Source of the DNA: Streptomyces lasiicapitis
GTDB taxonomy: Bacteria > Actinomycetota > Actinomycetes > Streptomycetales > Streptomycetaceae
DNA length: 64,000 nucleotides
NCBI RefSeq assembly: GCF_014646335.1
Contig: NZ_BMNG01000005.1
Location: 371,543-435,542 of the forward strand
Reading direction: 5' to 3'
A program made the translations under genes and the position numbers. Below are positions 9,792 through 18,184 of the stretch, piece by piece. How positions within the stretch are numbered: the stretch's first letter is position 1; each line of letters begins with the position of its first letter. The notes beneath the pieces are model-generated. The model was not told the DNA's origin and did no database searches. It was given only the letters and a program-made list of their open reading frames with translations.

Positions 9792-10868
9792 ATGGGAGGC
9801 TCTGTTCATTGCGAGCCTGAAGTCGAGGAGAGTGAATCCTTGCGGTCCGACGCCAACATCGCGGGACCGATGACCGATCCGGTCCCCGGTCCCCGTACCG
9901 AGTCGGCGGGGGAGGATGTTTCACGTGAAACACCGAGCCCGATGGACGACACCCCCATCGGTCGCGCCGCCCAGTTGGCGGTGGAAGCCCTTGGCCGTGC
10001 CGGCGAAGGGTTGCCGCGACCGGACCAGACCCGAGTCATGGTGGTCGCCAACCAGAAGGGCGGAGTGGGCAAGACGACGACAACCGTCAACCTTGCCGCC
10101 TCGCTCGCTCTGCACGGCGCGCGTGTCCTGGTGGTCGATCTCGACCCACAGGGCAATGCCTCCACGGCTCTCGGTATCGACCATCACGCCGAAGTCCCCT
10201 CCATCTACGACGTGTTGGTCGAGAGCAAGCCTCTCTCCGAGGTCGTTCAGCCGGTCCCGGACGTCGAAGGGCTCTTCTGTGCCCCGGCGACCATCGACCT
10301 CGCCGGTGCGGAGATCGAGCTGGTGTCCCTCGTGGCACGGGAGAGCCGGCTGCAGCGAGCGATCCAGGCGTATGAGCAGCCCCTGGACTACATCCTCATC
10401 GACTGCCCGCCGTCGCTGGGGCTGCTGACGGTCAACGCACTGGTGGCCGGTGCGGAAGTGCTGATCCCGATCCAGTGCGAGTACTACGCGCTGGAGGGCC
10501 TCGGGCAGCTCCTGCGCAACGTCGACCTGGTCCGGGGACACCTCAACCCGCTCCTGCATGTGTCGACCATCCTGCTCACCATGTACGACGGCCGGACCCG
10601 GCTGGCGTCGCAGGTGGCGGACGAGGTGCGCAACCACTTCGGCGAAGAGGTGCTGCGCACGAGCATCCCGCGCTCGGTGCGTATCTCGGAGGCGCCGAGT
10701 TACGGCCAGACCGTGTTGACCTATGATCCGGGCTCCAGTGGTGCCCTGTCGTACTTCGAGGCGGCACGGGAGATCGCGCTCCGCGGAGTCGGCGTGCGCT
10801 ACGACGTACAGCACGCCCACGCGGGCAGCCAGAACGAACAGCAGAACCTGACGGAGGGGATCCAGTGA
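9792..10868 (+). CDS. parA: Chromosome partitioning ATPase ParA
   Basis: ParA is a Walker-type ATPase that, with ParB-parS, organises and segregates chromosomes during sporulation in Streptomyces. The 358-residue product has the deviant Walker [10 protein letters not shown] (within [18 protein letters not shown]), DLDPQGNAS and [16 protein letters not shown]. The start is uncertain. The ATG at 9792 gives an N-terminal extension of about 80 residues before the ATPase; ATGs at 9870 or 9942 are possible, and the frame stays open up to 9609. A parS site lies inside the N-terminal coding part (9918-9931). The stop overlaps the parB start. Confidence 0.95.
   Translation: MGGSVHCEPEVEESESLRSDANIAGPMTDPVPGPRTESAGEDVSRETPSPMDDTPIGRAAQLAVEALGRAGEGLPRPDQTRVMVVANQKGGVGKTTTTVNLAASLALHGARVLVVDLDPQGNASTALGIDHHAEVPSIYDVLVESKPLSEVVQPVPDVEGLFCAPATIDLAGAEIELVSLVARESRLQRAIQAYEQPLDYILIDCPPSLGLLTVNALVAGAEVLIPIQCEYYALEGLGQLLRNVDLVRGHLNPLLHVSTILLTMYDGRTRLASQVADEVRNHFGEEVLRTSIPRSVRISEAPSYGQTVLTYDPGSSGALSYFEAAREIALRGVGVRYDVQHAHAGSQNEQQNLTEGIQ
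9918..9931. other. parS: parS site (perfect), inside parA coding sequence
   Basis: A perfect 14-bp core within the N-terminal, poorly conserved part of parA, where it is translated as V-S-R-E-T. Confidence 0.95.
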
Positions 10869-11983
10869 GCGAGCGACGGAGAGGGCTGGGCCGTGGGCTC
10901 GGCGCTCTGATCCCTGCGGCCCCCACGGAGAAGTCGGCTGCCCAGGCCGCCGGGGGAGCCTCGACTTCGCCCTCAGCCGTGCCGGTGCTCACCGCCGAGC
11001 GAGGAGTGGCGGCCGCCAAGGTGGCCTCGCTTCCGCAGACCCCCGTTTCACATGAAACGGAGGAGCCGGTGAACGGCGTCGCGGTGGAGGAGCTGGCGAA
11101 TCCCGCCGGCGCGCACTTCGCCGAACTCCCCCTCGACTCCATCACGCCCAACCCGCGGCAGCCGCGTGAGGTGTTCGACGAGGACGCCCTCGCGGAGTTG
11201 GTGACCTCCATCAAGGAGGTCGGTCTCCTCCAGCCCGTCGTCGTACGGCAGTTGGGGCCCGCGCGCTACGAGCTCATCATGGGCGAGCGGCGCTGGCGTG
11301 CCTGCCGTGAGGCGGGCCTGGAGCGCATCCCGGCGATCGTGCGGGCCACGGAGGACGACAAGCTCCTCCTGGACGCGCTCCTGGAGAACCTGCACCGCGC
11401 CCAGCTGAACCCGCTGGAAGAAGCAGCGGCGTACGACCAGCTGCTCAAGGACTTCAACTGCACGCACGACCAGTTGGCGGACCGCATCGGGCGCTCGCGC
11501 CCGCAGGTCTCCAACACGCTGCGGCTCCTGAAGCTCTCGGCGACGGTGCAGCGGCGGGTTGCCGCCGGTGTCCTCTCCGCAGGCCATGCCCGTGCGCTGC
11601 TGTCCGTGGAGGACGCGGAGGAGCAGGACCGGCTCGCACACCGCATCGTTGCCGAAGGCCTCTCGGTGCGTGCCGTGGAGGAGATCGTGACCCTCATGGG
11701 GTCGCGTCCGCAGAACAAGCCGAAGGCGAAGGGCCCGCGTGCCGGCACCATCGTCTCCCCGGCGCTGACCGGTCTCGCCACGCGTCTCTCCGACCGGTTC
11801 GAGACGCGCGTGCGGGTCGACCTGGGGCAGAAGAAGGGCAAGATCGTCGTCGACTTCGCCTCGCTGGAGGACCTGGAGCGCATCCTCGCCACGCTCGCTC
11901 CGGAGGAGGGCCCGGTCCTCAGGAACGGGCTCGCCGAGGCCGAAGCCGAGGCTGAGGACAGCCAGGAGGACGAGCGGGACTGA
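10865..11983 (+). CDS. parB: Chromosome partitioning protein ParB (CTPase, parS binding)
   Basis: ParB binds parS, spreads as a CTP-dependent clamp and condenses the origin region. The 372-residue protein starts at a GTG (10865) overlapping the parA stop, with the conserved start [16 protein letters not shown]. The ParB/Srx CTP-binding domain contains [14 protein letters not shown] and the box motif [17 protein letters not shown]. The helix-turn-helix region reads [22 protein letters not shown]-terminal dimerisation domain ends the protein with an acidic tail. A one-mismatch parS lies within its own N-terminal coding part. Confidence 0.97.
   Translation: MSERRRGLGRGLGALIPAAPTEKSAAQAAGGASTSPSAVPVLTAERGVAAAKVASLPQTPVSHETEEPVNGVAVEELANPAGAHFAELPLDSITPNPRQPREVFDEDALAELVTSIKEVGLLQPVVVRQLGPARYELIMGERRWRACREAGLERIPAIVRATEDDKLLLDALLENLHRAQLNPLEEAAAYDQLLKDFNCTHDQLADRIGRSRPQVSNTLRLLKLSATVQRRVAAGVLSAGHARALLSVEDAEEQDRLAHRIVAEGLSVRAVEEIVTLMGSRPQNKPKAKGPRAGTIVSPALTGLATRLSDRFETRVRVDLGQKKGKIVVDFASLEDLERILATLAPEEGPVLRNGLAEAEAEAEDSQEDERD
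11045..11058. other. parS: parS-like site (one mismatch), inside parB
   Basis: GTTTCACATGAAAC differs from the consensus at one central base. It lies in the variable linker part of parB, where it encodes V-S-H-E-T. Binding strength is unknown. Confidence 0.75.
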
Positions 11984-12026
11984 GTCTCCCCCGCGCTCCA
12001 TGGGACGGAGTCCCGTGGCCCCTGTG

Positions 12027-12078
12027 AGAGCAGGCCGTGTCCGGTGTGTGCCGGAACACGGCCTGCTCTTTCCTTTCT
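12027..12078 (+). terminator. Strong terminator after parB
   Basis: A long stem (AGAGCAGGCCGTGTCCGG at 12027-12044 with its near-perfect complement at 12051-12069, one bulged A) is followed by a T-rich run (CTTTCCTTTCTT). It ends the parAB transcript. Confidence 0.9.
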
Positions 12079-12166
12079 TACGGTATCGGTGCAATCACAT
12101 CGTGGATACGATGCGTTCGGGTATGGCGCATCCACCTGACAGCACCTCTTAGGGGAGGCGGGGGCC

Positions 12167-12424
12167 ATGCGATCGGTGAGCCGCACAGGACTGGTGACCG
12201 CCGGGCTCGGGCTCGGAGCGGTCGGCGGGTTCGTCGGCAGCCTGCTCAAAGAACGGAGCGCACTGACGGCCGCTCGTGGGGCCGCGGGCGAAGGAAGTGA
12301 GGAACCGCCTTCATGGGGCGACGGCTCGTACCGCTCACGCTGGACAACCTTCCGGACCTTCCCAAGCGTTGCCGCACGTGTGTCTTCTGGGAGCTGGACC
12401 CGGTCAGCGGCCAGGCCGCGGTAA
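12167..12424 (+). CDS. Possible small hydrophobic peptide, doubtful
   Basis: An ATG at 12167 follows a strong GGGGAGGCGGGGG purine run. The first 30 codons show the high third-position GC of a real gene and encode a candidate membrane helix (LVTAGLGLGAVGGFVGSLL). The frame stays open for 85 codons but overlaps the start of the following GNAT gene by 112 nt, where codon bias fades. It could be a small membrane peptide with an overlapping tail, or chance. I recognise no family. The remaining 11984-12312 gap holds the parB terminator and presumably a promoter. Confidence 0.3.
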   Translation: MRSVSRTGLVTAGLGLGAVGGFVGSLLKERSALTAARGAAGEGSEEPPSWGDGSYRSRWTTFRTFPSVAARVSSGSWTRSAARPR

Positions 12425-12930
12425 AGGCCGGCACACCGGAGCTGGAGAAGGAGGCGTGGATCTCCGCTGTCCTCCTGGAGTGGGGCTCCTGCGGACGCGT
12501 GGTCTATGTCGACGAGGTGCCGGTGGGCTTCGTGCTCTACGCGCCGCCGGCCTATGTACCGCGCTCGACCGCTTTCCCCACGAGCCCCGTCTCACCGGAC
12601 GCGGTGCAGCTCATGACCGCCTGGATCATGCCGGGCTATCAAGGGCAGGGCCTGGGCCGCGTCATCGTGCAGACCGTCGCGAAGGATCTGCTGCGTCGAG
12701 GGTTCAAAGCCATCGAGGCTTTCGGGGATGCCCGCTGGGAGAAGCCCGCCTGCGTGCTGCCGGCCGATCATCTGCTGGCGGTGGGCTTCAAGACGGTCCG
12801 TCCGCACCCTGCCTATCCCCGGCTGCGGCTGGAGCTGCGTACGACGCTCTCCTGGAAGGAAGACGTCGAGCTGGCTCTCGACCGGCTCCTGGGCGCGGTC
12901 CAGAAGGAACCGGTGCTGCGGCCGCTGTAG
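12313..12930 (+). CDS. GNAT-family N-acetyltransferase
   Basis: This 205-residue protein carries a GNAT acetyl-CoA binding motif, MPGYQGQGLGRVIVQTVAKD (about residues 115-134), and a conserved N-terminus DLPKRCRTCVFWELDP. Its acceptor substrate is unknown. The ATG at 12313 follows GAAGGAAGTGAGG. It lies between parB and trxA; a GNAT gene occupies the same position beside parB in mycobacteria (Rv3916c), so this is a conserved actinobacterial neighbour. It converges on trxA, with a strong terminator and parS site between. Confidence 0.85.
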   Translation: MGRRLVPLTLDNLPDLPKRCRTCVFWELDPVSGQAAVKAGTPELEKEAWISAVLLEWGSCGRVVYVDEVPVGFVLYAPPAYVPRSTAFPTSPVSPDAVQLMTAWIMPGYQGQGLGRVIVQTVAKDLLRRGFKAIEAFGDARWEKPACVLPADHLLAVGFKTVRPHPAYPRLRLELRTTLSWKEDVELALDRLLGAVQKEPVLRPL

Positions 12931-12934
12931 ACAA

Positions 12935-12970
12935 ACGAATGGGCCAACCCCACGGGGTTGGCCCATTCGT
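12935..12970. terminator. Bidirectional terminator between GNAT gene and trxA
   Basis: A perfect 17-bp inverted repeat (arms 12935-12951 and 12954-12970, ACGAATGGGCCAACCCC and complement) separates convergent genes. The perfect parS core begins at the next base (12971), so terminator and parS are fused. Confidence 0.85.
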
Positions 12971-12984
12971 GTTTCACGTGAAAC
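12971..12984. other. parS: parS site (perfect), abutting a terminator
   Basis: Perfect core between convergent GNAT and trxA genes; it starts immediately at the foot of the terminator stem. Confidence 0.95.
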
Positions 12985-13014
12985 ATCGCTCACCGTCGCA
13001 GCGGCGGGCGTCGA

Positions 13015-13344
13015 CTACTCGGCGATGAAGTCCTCAAGGTCGCGCACAAGGGCCGCCTTCGGCTTGGCGCCGACGATGGTCTTGGCGACCTCGCCGCCCT
13101 GGTAGACGTTCAGCGTCGGGATCGACATGACGCCGTACTTGGCGGCCGTTCCCGGGTTCTCGTCGATGTTGAGCTTGACGATCTCGATCTTGTCGCCGTA
13201 CTCCTGCGCGATCGCCTCGAGCGACGGCGCGATCTGGCGGCACGGGCCGCACCATGCGGCCCAGAAGTCGACCAGGACGGGCTTGTCGTTCTTGAGGACG
13301 TCCTCATCGAAGGAAGCGTCGGTCACGTTCTTCAGATTGGCCAC
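13015..13344 (-). CDS. trxA: Thioredoxin
   Basis: Thioredoxin reduces protein disulfides using electrons from TrxB. The 109-residue product has the classic active site FWAAWCGPCRQIAPSL and the cis-proline segment MSIPTLNVYQGG. The start is a GTG at 13344 behind GAGGAG; upstream in-frame codons are Pro/Arg-rich and unlike thioredoxin. It follows trxB by 40 nt and is probably co-transcribed from the SigR-type promoter upstream of trxB. Confidence 0.97.
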   Translation of the reverse strand: MANLKNVTDASFDEDVLKNDKPVLVDFWAAWCGPCRQIAPSLEAIAQEYGDKIEIVKLNIDENPGTAAKYGVMSIPTLNVYQGGEVAKTIVGAKPKAALVRDLEDFIAE

Positions 13345-13384
13345 GATGGGCTCCTCACTTGGTGGTGCGGGTGGGGCGAAGGGG

Positions 13385-14347
13385 TCAGACGGCAGCGGCA
13401 GCCGCGGTCTCGCTGTCCACGGCGGCGGCGAGGAAGCGCTCGGCGTCGAGAGCGGCGGAGCAGCCCGTGCCCGCAGCCGTGATCGCCTGGCGGTACGTGT
13501 GGTCGACGACGTCACCGGCGCCGAAGACGCCGGAGAGGTTCGTCCGGGTCGACGGCGCGTCGACCTTCAGGTAGCCCTCGTCGTCCAGGTCCAGCTGGCC
13601 CTTGAAGAGCTCGGTGCGCGGGTCGTGGCCGATCGCGATGAAGAGGCCGGTCACCGGCAGCTCCGAGGTCTCACCGGTCTTGATGTTGCGCAGCGTGAGG
13701 CCGGAGAGCTTCTGGTCACCCTGGATCTCGGCGATCTCGCTGTCCCAGATGAACTTGATCTTCGGGTCGGCGAAGGCGCGCTCCTGCATGGCCTTGGAGG
13801 CACGCAGGCTGTCCCGGCGGTGGACCACGGTCACGGACTTGGCGAACCGGGAGAGGAAGGTGGCCTCCTCCATCGCCGTGTCACCGCCGCCGATCACCGC
13901 GATGTCCTGGTCCTTGAAGAAGAACCCGTCGCACGTCGCGCACCACGACACACCGCGTCCGGAGAGGGCGTCCTCGCGCGGCAGGCCCAGCTTGCGGTGC
14001 TGGGAGCCGGTCGTGACGATGACCGTCTTCGCGCGGTGCACCGTGCCCGCGGTGTCCGTGACCGTCTTGATCTCGCCGGTGAGGTCGACGGCGACCACGT
14101 CGTCGGGGACGAGCTCGGCGCCGAAGCGCTCGGCCTGGGCGCGCATGTTGTCCATGAGGTCGGGGCCCATGATGCCGTCCCGGAAGCCCGGGAAGTTCTC
14201 CACATCGGTGGTGTTCATCAGCGCGCCGCCGGCGGTGACGGCACCCTCGAACACCAAGGGCTTCAGCGAGGCGCGCGCGGTGTAGAGCGCCGCCGTGTAG
14301 CCGGCGGGCCCGGAGCCGATGATGATCACGTTACGGACGTCGGTCAC
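13385..14347 (-). CDS. trxB: Thioredoxin-disulfide reductase
   Basis: TrxB is the FAD-dependent, NADPH-using reductase of thioredoxin. The 320-residue product has the FAD-binding [19 protein letters not shown] at the N-terminus, the redox-active CATC motif in [13 protein letters not shown], the NADPH-binding [14 protein letters not shown], and the C-terminal FAD motif [11 protein letters not shown]. The start is a GTG at 14347 after GAGGAA. It lies upstream of trxA and downstream of the anti-sigma factor gene. Confidence 0.98.
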   Translation of the reverse strand: MTDVRNVIIIGSGPAGYTAALYTARASLKPLVFEGAVTAGGALMNTTDVENFPGFRDGIMGPDLMDNMRAQAERFGAELVPDDVVAVDLTGEIKTVTDTAGTVHRAKTVIVTTGSQHRKLGLPREDALSGRGVSWCATCDGFFFKDQDIAVIGGGDTAMEEATFLSRFAKSVTVVHRRDSLRASKAMQERAFADPKIKFIWDSEIAEIQGDQKLSGLTLRNIKTGETSELPVTGLFIAIGHDPRTELFKGQLDLDDEGYLKVDAPSTRTNLSGVFGAGDVVDHTYRQAITAAGTGCSAALDAERFLAAAVDSETAAAAAV

Positions 14348-14420
14348 GGCTTGATTCCTCGTCTCTGGGGACTGCTGCGTACTGCCGGTGGGTGCCTGTC
14401 TCAGGACTCTCACCCCACCC

Positions 14421-14446
14421 AACGGATCCTACGGGGCGAGCATTCC
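14421..14446 (-). promoter_or_regulatory. SigR-type promoter of trxBA
   Basis: On the minus strand GGAAT (14446-14442) and GTT (14423-14421) are separated by exactly 18 bp, matching the established SigR disulfide-stress promoter GGAAT-N18-GTT of Streptomyces. It lies about 75 nt upstream of the trxB start. In S. coelicolor the trxBA operon is a known SigR target; the same is inferred here. Confidence 0.85.
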
Positions 14447-14521
14447 CAACGTGTCCGAGCACACGGAAGCAGGGCGTGCCCAGAGAAGGGAGACGAGGGT
14501 GGGAATGAGGGTCTCAGAGCC

Positions 14522-15550
14522 TCATGGCTTGGCGTAGGACTCGGTGAGGAGCACCTTGCCGGTGTCGTCGGGCGCGGCGGAGGCGACGCAGGTGCCGTCG
14601 ATGACGTACGCGGAGACCTTGGCACTGTCGGAGTCGTGCGGCACGACCACCAGGTAAGCGGTCTTCCCCTCGTATGTGCCCTTGTCGGAGGCCAGGGGCG
14701 TGCGACCGCGGAGGCCCTGCTCGACACAGGCGGGCACCTCGACGTATGAATCGCGCATCTTGGAGCTCTTCGGGGGTTTCTCCCCCGGGCTGGACCGCAC
14801 GTCGTAGGACGGCTGTGAGGACCCGCCGTCGGTGCCGGCGGCCGCCGCCTGCTCCTCGCTGAGGAGCTCGGAGACCTGGCCGCCGAGCTTGCCCTTGGAG
14901 AACGTGCTGTCGTTCCCTGCCGACGCGGAGTTGGAGGGCTTCTTCGAGTCACCGTTCCACGGCTGGATGAGCAGCGCGCCCAGGCCGAGGGCGGCGGCGG
15001 TGAAGACGGCGCCGAGCACGGTCGTACGGCGGCGGCTGCCACGCAGACGGCTGCTGCGGCCAGGGCCGCTGGCGGCACGGGGGTGTCCGGCGGGACCGCG
15101 GGTGTCGGGGCCGTGCGCGGCGGACGCCGATGAGGCTGCCGACGCGGTAGCCGCAGGGGTCGGCTTGGCCGTCGCTGTGGTCGATGTTTCACGTGAAACA
15201 TGCGCGGTCGGCTCGGCGACGGTTTCACGGGTGGAGGCGGCAGTGGCGACGGCAGCGTCACCGGCTGCGTATTCGGCCTCAGTGACGACGACTGTGGCAT
15301 CCAGCAGAGCCTCGGCTGCCAGGGCCGCGTCGATGCGCTCCGCGACATCGGTGGGCATCCGGGGCGGCCCCGGCAGTGTGCCGAGCATGCCGCGGATCTC
15401 TTCGAGGGATTCGTAGACGTCGGTACAGAGAGGGCAGTCGTCCAGGTGCCGGCGCACATCGAGGGTGCGGGACGGGGAGAGCAGGCCCTCGGTGAGGTCG
15501 GAGATCTCGGCGACGTCCGGGTGCCCAGCCGAGTCTGTCGTCGTGGTCAC
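14522..15550 (-). CDS. Membrane anti-sigma factor for SigM, zinc-finger type
   Basis: The 342-residue protein has an N-terminal cytoplasmic domain with the motif HLDDCPLC (residues about 35-42), resembling the HxxxCxxC of zinc-binding anti-sigma domains. A long Ala/Thr/Ser/Pro-rich linker follows, then one membrane helix (TTVLGAVFTAAALGLGALLI) and an extracytoplasmic domain of about 150 residues. Its start overlaps the sigM stop by 4 nt, so the pair is translationally coupled. It is the positional equivalent of mycobacterial Rv3912. A parS site is encoded within its linker as V-S-R-E-T. Confidence 0.8.
   Translation of the reverse strand: MTTTTDSAGHPDVAEISDLTEGLLSPSRTLDVRRHLDDCPLCTDVYESLEEIRGMLGTLPGPPRMPTDVAERIDAALAAEALLDATVVVTEAEYAAGDAAVATAASTRETVAEPTAHVSRETSTTATAKPTPAATASAASSASAAHGPDTRGPAGHPRAASGPGRSSRLRGSRRRTTVLGAVFTAAALGLGALLIQPWNGDSKKPSNSASAGNDSTFSKGKLGGQVSELLSEEQAAAAGTDGGSSQPSYDVRSSPGEKPPKSSKMRDSYVEVPACVEQGLRGRTPLASDKGTYEGKTAYLVVVPHDSDSAKVSAYVIDGTCVASAAPDDTGKVLLTESYAKP
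15186..15199. other. parS: parS site (perfect), inside the anti-sigma gene
   Basis: Perfect core in the low-complexity linker region of the anti-sigma factor gene; the palindrome extends to 15184-15201. Confidence 0.95.
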
Positions 15551-16311
15551 GCTCGCCCACCTCCGCCCTTCACTGCCGCTGAGTCGCTGGGTCCCGTATC
15601 CGGAGGAGTCCCCGCGTCATGAGGTTCCGCTGCCGGTGGGACGGTTGTCCCCTGCGTCCGGTTCCGTCCCGGAGCAGAGTTTCTGGTGTCATCCCGGCTG
15701 CCTCCGTTGCCGCCGCCGTCCTCGCGTCGAGGGGGCGCCTCCGTCCGCAGATGCGTGAGGAGGGGCAGGAGTCTGGCTCTGCCGCGCGCACAGCGGCTCT
15801 TCACCGTGCCGGTCGGGATGTCGAGCACGCGGGCCGCCTCGGCCACGGGATAGCCCTGCATGTCCACCAGGACGAGGCAGGCCCGTTGGTCGGGCGGCAG
15901 GGTGCCGAGCGCCTCCAGGAGCTCCCGGTGAAGATCGCCGCGCTCGACGGGTGCCGCGGCGGACTCGTGCGGTTCGAGGAGCTGCTCAAGACGTTCGGCG
16001 TCGTCGACCGGAGAGGTCTTCCGGGAGGCGACCTTGCGCGCCCGGTCGAGGCAGGCGTTCACGGTGATGCGGTGCAGCCAGGTCGTCACGGCGGACTGGC
16101 CGCGGAAGGTGTGGGCGGCGCGGTAGGCGGACACGAGGGCGTCCTGGACGGCGTCCGCCGCCTCCTCGCGGTCCCCCAGCGTGCGCAGGGCCACCGCCCA
16201 CAGCCGGTCGCGATGGCGGCGGACGATCTCCCCGAAGGCGTCCTTGTCGCCGTCGACATGGCGGGCCAGGAGGTCCTGGTCGTTCAGCTCACCGAGCTCG
16301 GTGCCGTCCAA
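15547..16311 (-). CDS. sigM: ECF RNA polymerase sigma factor SigM
   Basis: A 254-residue extracytoplasmic-function sigma factor. Region 2 reads AFGEIVRRHRDRLWAVALRTLGD..EAADAVQDALVSAYR, with TTWLHRITVNACLDRARK. Region 4 reads LPPDQRACLVLVDMQGYPVAEAARVLDIPTGTVKSRCARGRARL. The C-terminal 60 or so residues are a Gly/Pro/Thr-rich tail uncommon in the class. The name follows synteny with mycobacterial sigM (beside mviN and trxB2-trxC); Streptomyces has other sigma factors called SigM, so the name is positional. Neighbours suggest an envelope or redox regulon. Confidence 0.88.
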   Translation of the reverse strand: MDGTELGELNDQDLLARHVDGDKDAFGEIVRRHRDRLWAVALRTLGDREEAADAVQDALVSAYRAAHTFRGQSAVTTWLHRITVNACLDRARKVASRKTSPVDDAERLEQLLEPHESAAAPVERGDLHRELLEALGTLPPDQRACLVLVDMQGYPVAEAARVLDIPTGTVKSRCARGRARLLPLLTHLRTEAPPRREDGGGNGGSRDDTRNSAPGRNRTQGTTVPPAAEPHDAGTPPDTGPSDSAAVKGGGGRA

Positions 16312-16353
16312 TGTGGAACCCCTCCCCTCGCCTCTCAGCGTCCGCCGGCCCGG

Positions 16354-18066
16354 TCAGCCCTTGAACTTCACGTCCGTGATGCCCTGCTTGAAGCCCGCGC
16401 CGTAGTAGCCGTCCGTACCGGACTCCGGCACGTGCGTCATCCAGAGCAGCACGTACTGCGTCTTGACCGGCTTGTTGGCTTTGATGTTGAGGCTCGTGTC
16501 CGAGGTCGTGCCGTCACCGATCTTCTTCATCGAGCTGACCGGCCCGGACGGCGACATCGAGTCGGTGGCGTACAGGGCCGCCTTCGTGCTGGAGCCCGGG
16601 TACTTGAGGGCGAGCGACGCAACCGTGACGTTCTTCGCGGAGCCGAGGTCGTAGACGATGCCGACGCCCGGGCGGTACGGGGCCAGCCGGGGACCGGCCA
16701 CGTACGACTTGGTGCGCCAGAGCGTGGAGGTGTCGCCGTCGTACGTCTTCGAGACGTTCTCAGGGTCCTGCGCCTTGCCGCCGAGCAGAGACTCCTGCGC
16801 GTCCTCGATCGCGATCGGCTTCGGCGGCTTCGGCTGCTTCTTGTCGTCGCCGTCCGTCGTCTTGGACGTGCCGGAGTCACCGTTCTTGTTCTGGTCCATC
16901 AGCGCGTCCGCGAGCTGCCAGCTGCCCAGGCCGAGTGCGGCGATGAGCAGGGCGGACACGGCCCACTTGAGGGCCCTGCCGGTGCGGCTCTGCAGCGGGG
17001 GCGGCGGTGTCGGCACGGGCTGGGTGGCCCCGGGAGCCTGCGAGCCGCGACCGTAGTTGCCCTGCTGGTAGGTCGTGCGCTGGTACTCCGGCGGAGCCGT
17101 GAAGGCGGGCTCCGGCGGCCGGATGCGGGGCATCTCGGCGACGGCCTTCACCAGGTCGTCCGGTGTCGTGCACGCGGGCTCCTGGCGGGACGCCGTCGCG
17201 CCGTCGTTGACGAGCGCGCGCATGGCGAGCTCGGACAGGCCTCGGTGCACGCCGGCCCGGACCTGGTCCGGCGGGAGCAGACCGACGCCCTTGGGCAGCC
17301 CGGACAGGCCGTACGCGTCGCTGTCGTACGGCCAGCGCTGGGTCAGCGAGGCGTACAGCAGGGCACCGATGGCCTCGGTGTCGGCGCGCTGGGGGGTCTC
17401 GGTGCTGATCCCGCGCAGTGCCGCGTTCACGGCGAGGCCGCGGATGCGGTACTGGCCCGACGAGGTGCGCAGGACGGCGCTCGGGGCCAGCCGCAGATGC
17501 GCGAGGCCTTCGCGGTGTGCCGCGGCCATGGCCTGGCTGACCTGGCTGACGAGCTGGTAGGCGTCGTGGGCCTCGAGGGGTCCGGCCGCGAACAGCGCGG
17601 TCAGTTCCGTGGCGTCGGGAAGCCACTCGTGGACGACGTAGACAAGGTCGTTCTCCTCGACCGCGTCCAGGACCTGGACGAAGCGAGGGTCGCCGAGCAG
17701 CGCCGCGGAGCGGGCCGCGGCGAGTACCGAGCGGGCGCGAGGATGGTCGGCGGGCAGCAGGTGCACACCCACCGCCCGGCGCAGTTTCTCGTCCACCGCA
17801 CGCCAGCTACTGAAACCGTCCAGACGGGTGACGCACTCTTCGAGGCGATAGCGTCTGGCGAGTTTGTGGCCGCTGTGCAGTTCCGGGGGCGTGGTCGCCC
17901 CGGGAGGACTGGTGGTCTCATTCGTCTCTGTTGCGCCGTCGTCCGCCGTGTCCCGCTCCCGGGTCTGGGCCACGCCGTCGGCCGTGGACTGCTCCGCCTG
18001 CGCGGTCAGCGGCTTGTCGCCGCTGTTGTCTGCCACGTCGACGGCAGCCGTGCTCCGTTCCGCCAC
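16354..18066 (-). CDS. Membrane pseudokinase with extracytoplasmic discoidin-like domain, MurJ partner
   Basis: A 570-residue protein. Residues about 68-290 have a Ser/Thr kinase fold outline but lack catalytic residues: the HRD region reads AHLRLAPSAVLR near 189-200, and the DFG region reads IRGLAV near 208-213. A single membrane helix lies at about 366-388. The C-terminal region (about 420-570) resembles a galactose-binding/discoidin-like beta domain. In mycobacteria an equivalent pseudokinase plus C-terminal domain is fused to MviN/MurJ, is phosphorylated by PknB and recruits FhaA. Here it is a separate gene directly downstream of murJ, so a regulatory role in lipid II flipping is inferred. 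The start is a GTG at 18066 after GGGGAGG. Confidence 0.8.
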   Translation of the reverse strand: MAERSTAAVDVADNSGDKPLTAQAEQSTADGVAQTRERDTADDGATETNETTSPPGATTPPELHSGHKLARRYRLEECVTRLDGFSSWRAVDEKLRRAVGVHLLPADHPRARSVLAAARSAALLGDPRFVQVLDAVEENDLVYVVHEWLPDATELTALFAAGPLEAHDAYQLVSQVSQAMAAAHREGLAHLRLAPSAVLRTSSGQYRIRGLAVNAALRGISTETPQRADTEAIGALLYASLTQRWPYDSDAYGLSGLPKGVGLLPPDQVRAGVHRGLSELAMRALVNDGATASRQEPACTTPDDLVKAVAEMPRIRPPEPAFTAPPEYQRTTYQQGNYGRGSQAPGATQPVPTPPPPLQSRTGRALKWAVSALLIAALGLGSWQLADALMDQNKNGDSGTSKTTDGDDKKQPKPPKPIAIEDAQESLLGGKAQDPENVSKTYDGDTSTLWRTKSYVAGPRLAPYRPGVGIVYDLGSAKNVTVASLALKYPGSSTKAALYATDSMSPSGPVSSMKKIGDGTTSDTSLNIKANKPVKTQYVLLWMTHVPESGTDGYYGAGFKQGITDVKFKG

Positions 18067-18184
18067 CGTCGTTCCTGCCTCCCCATCCGTTGCGCTTCGT
18101 CAGACGCCAAAGCCAATTGTGCCCACAGTCCGGCGCTATGCACGACACGCGGTGGCCGACGATGGTTGTGCGAACTCCTTCACA

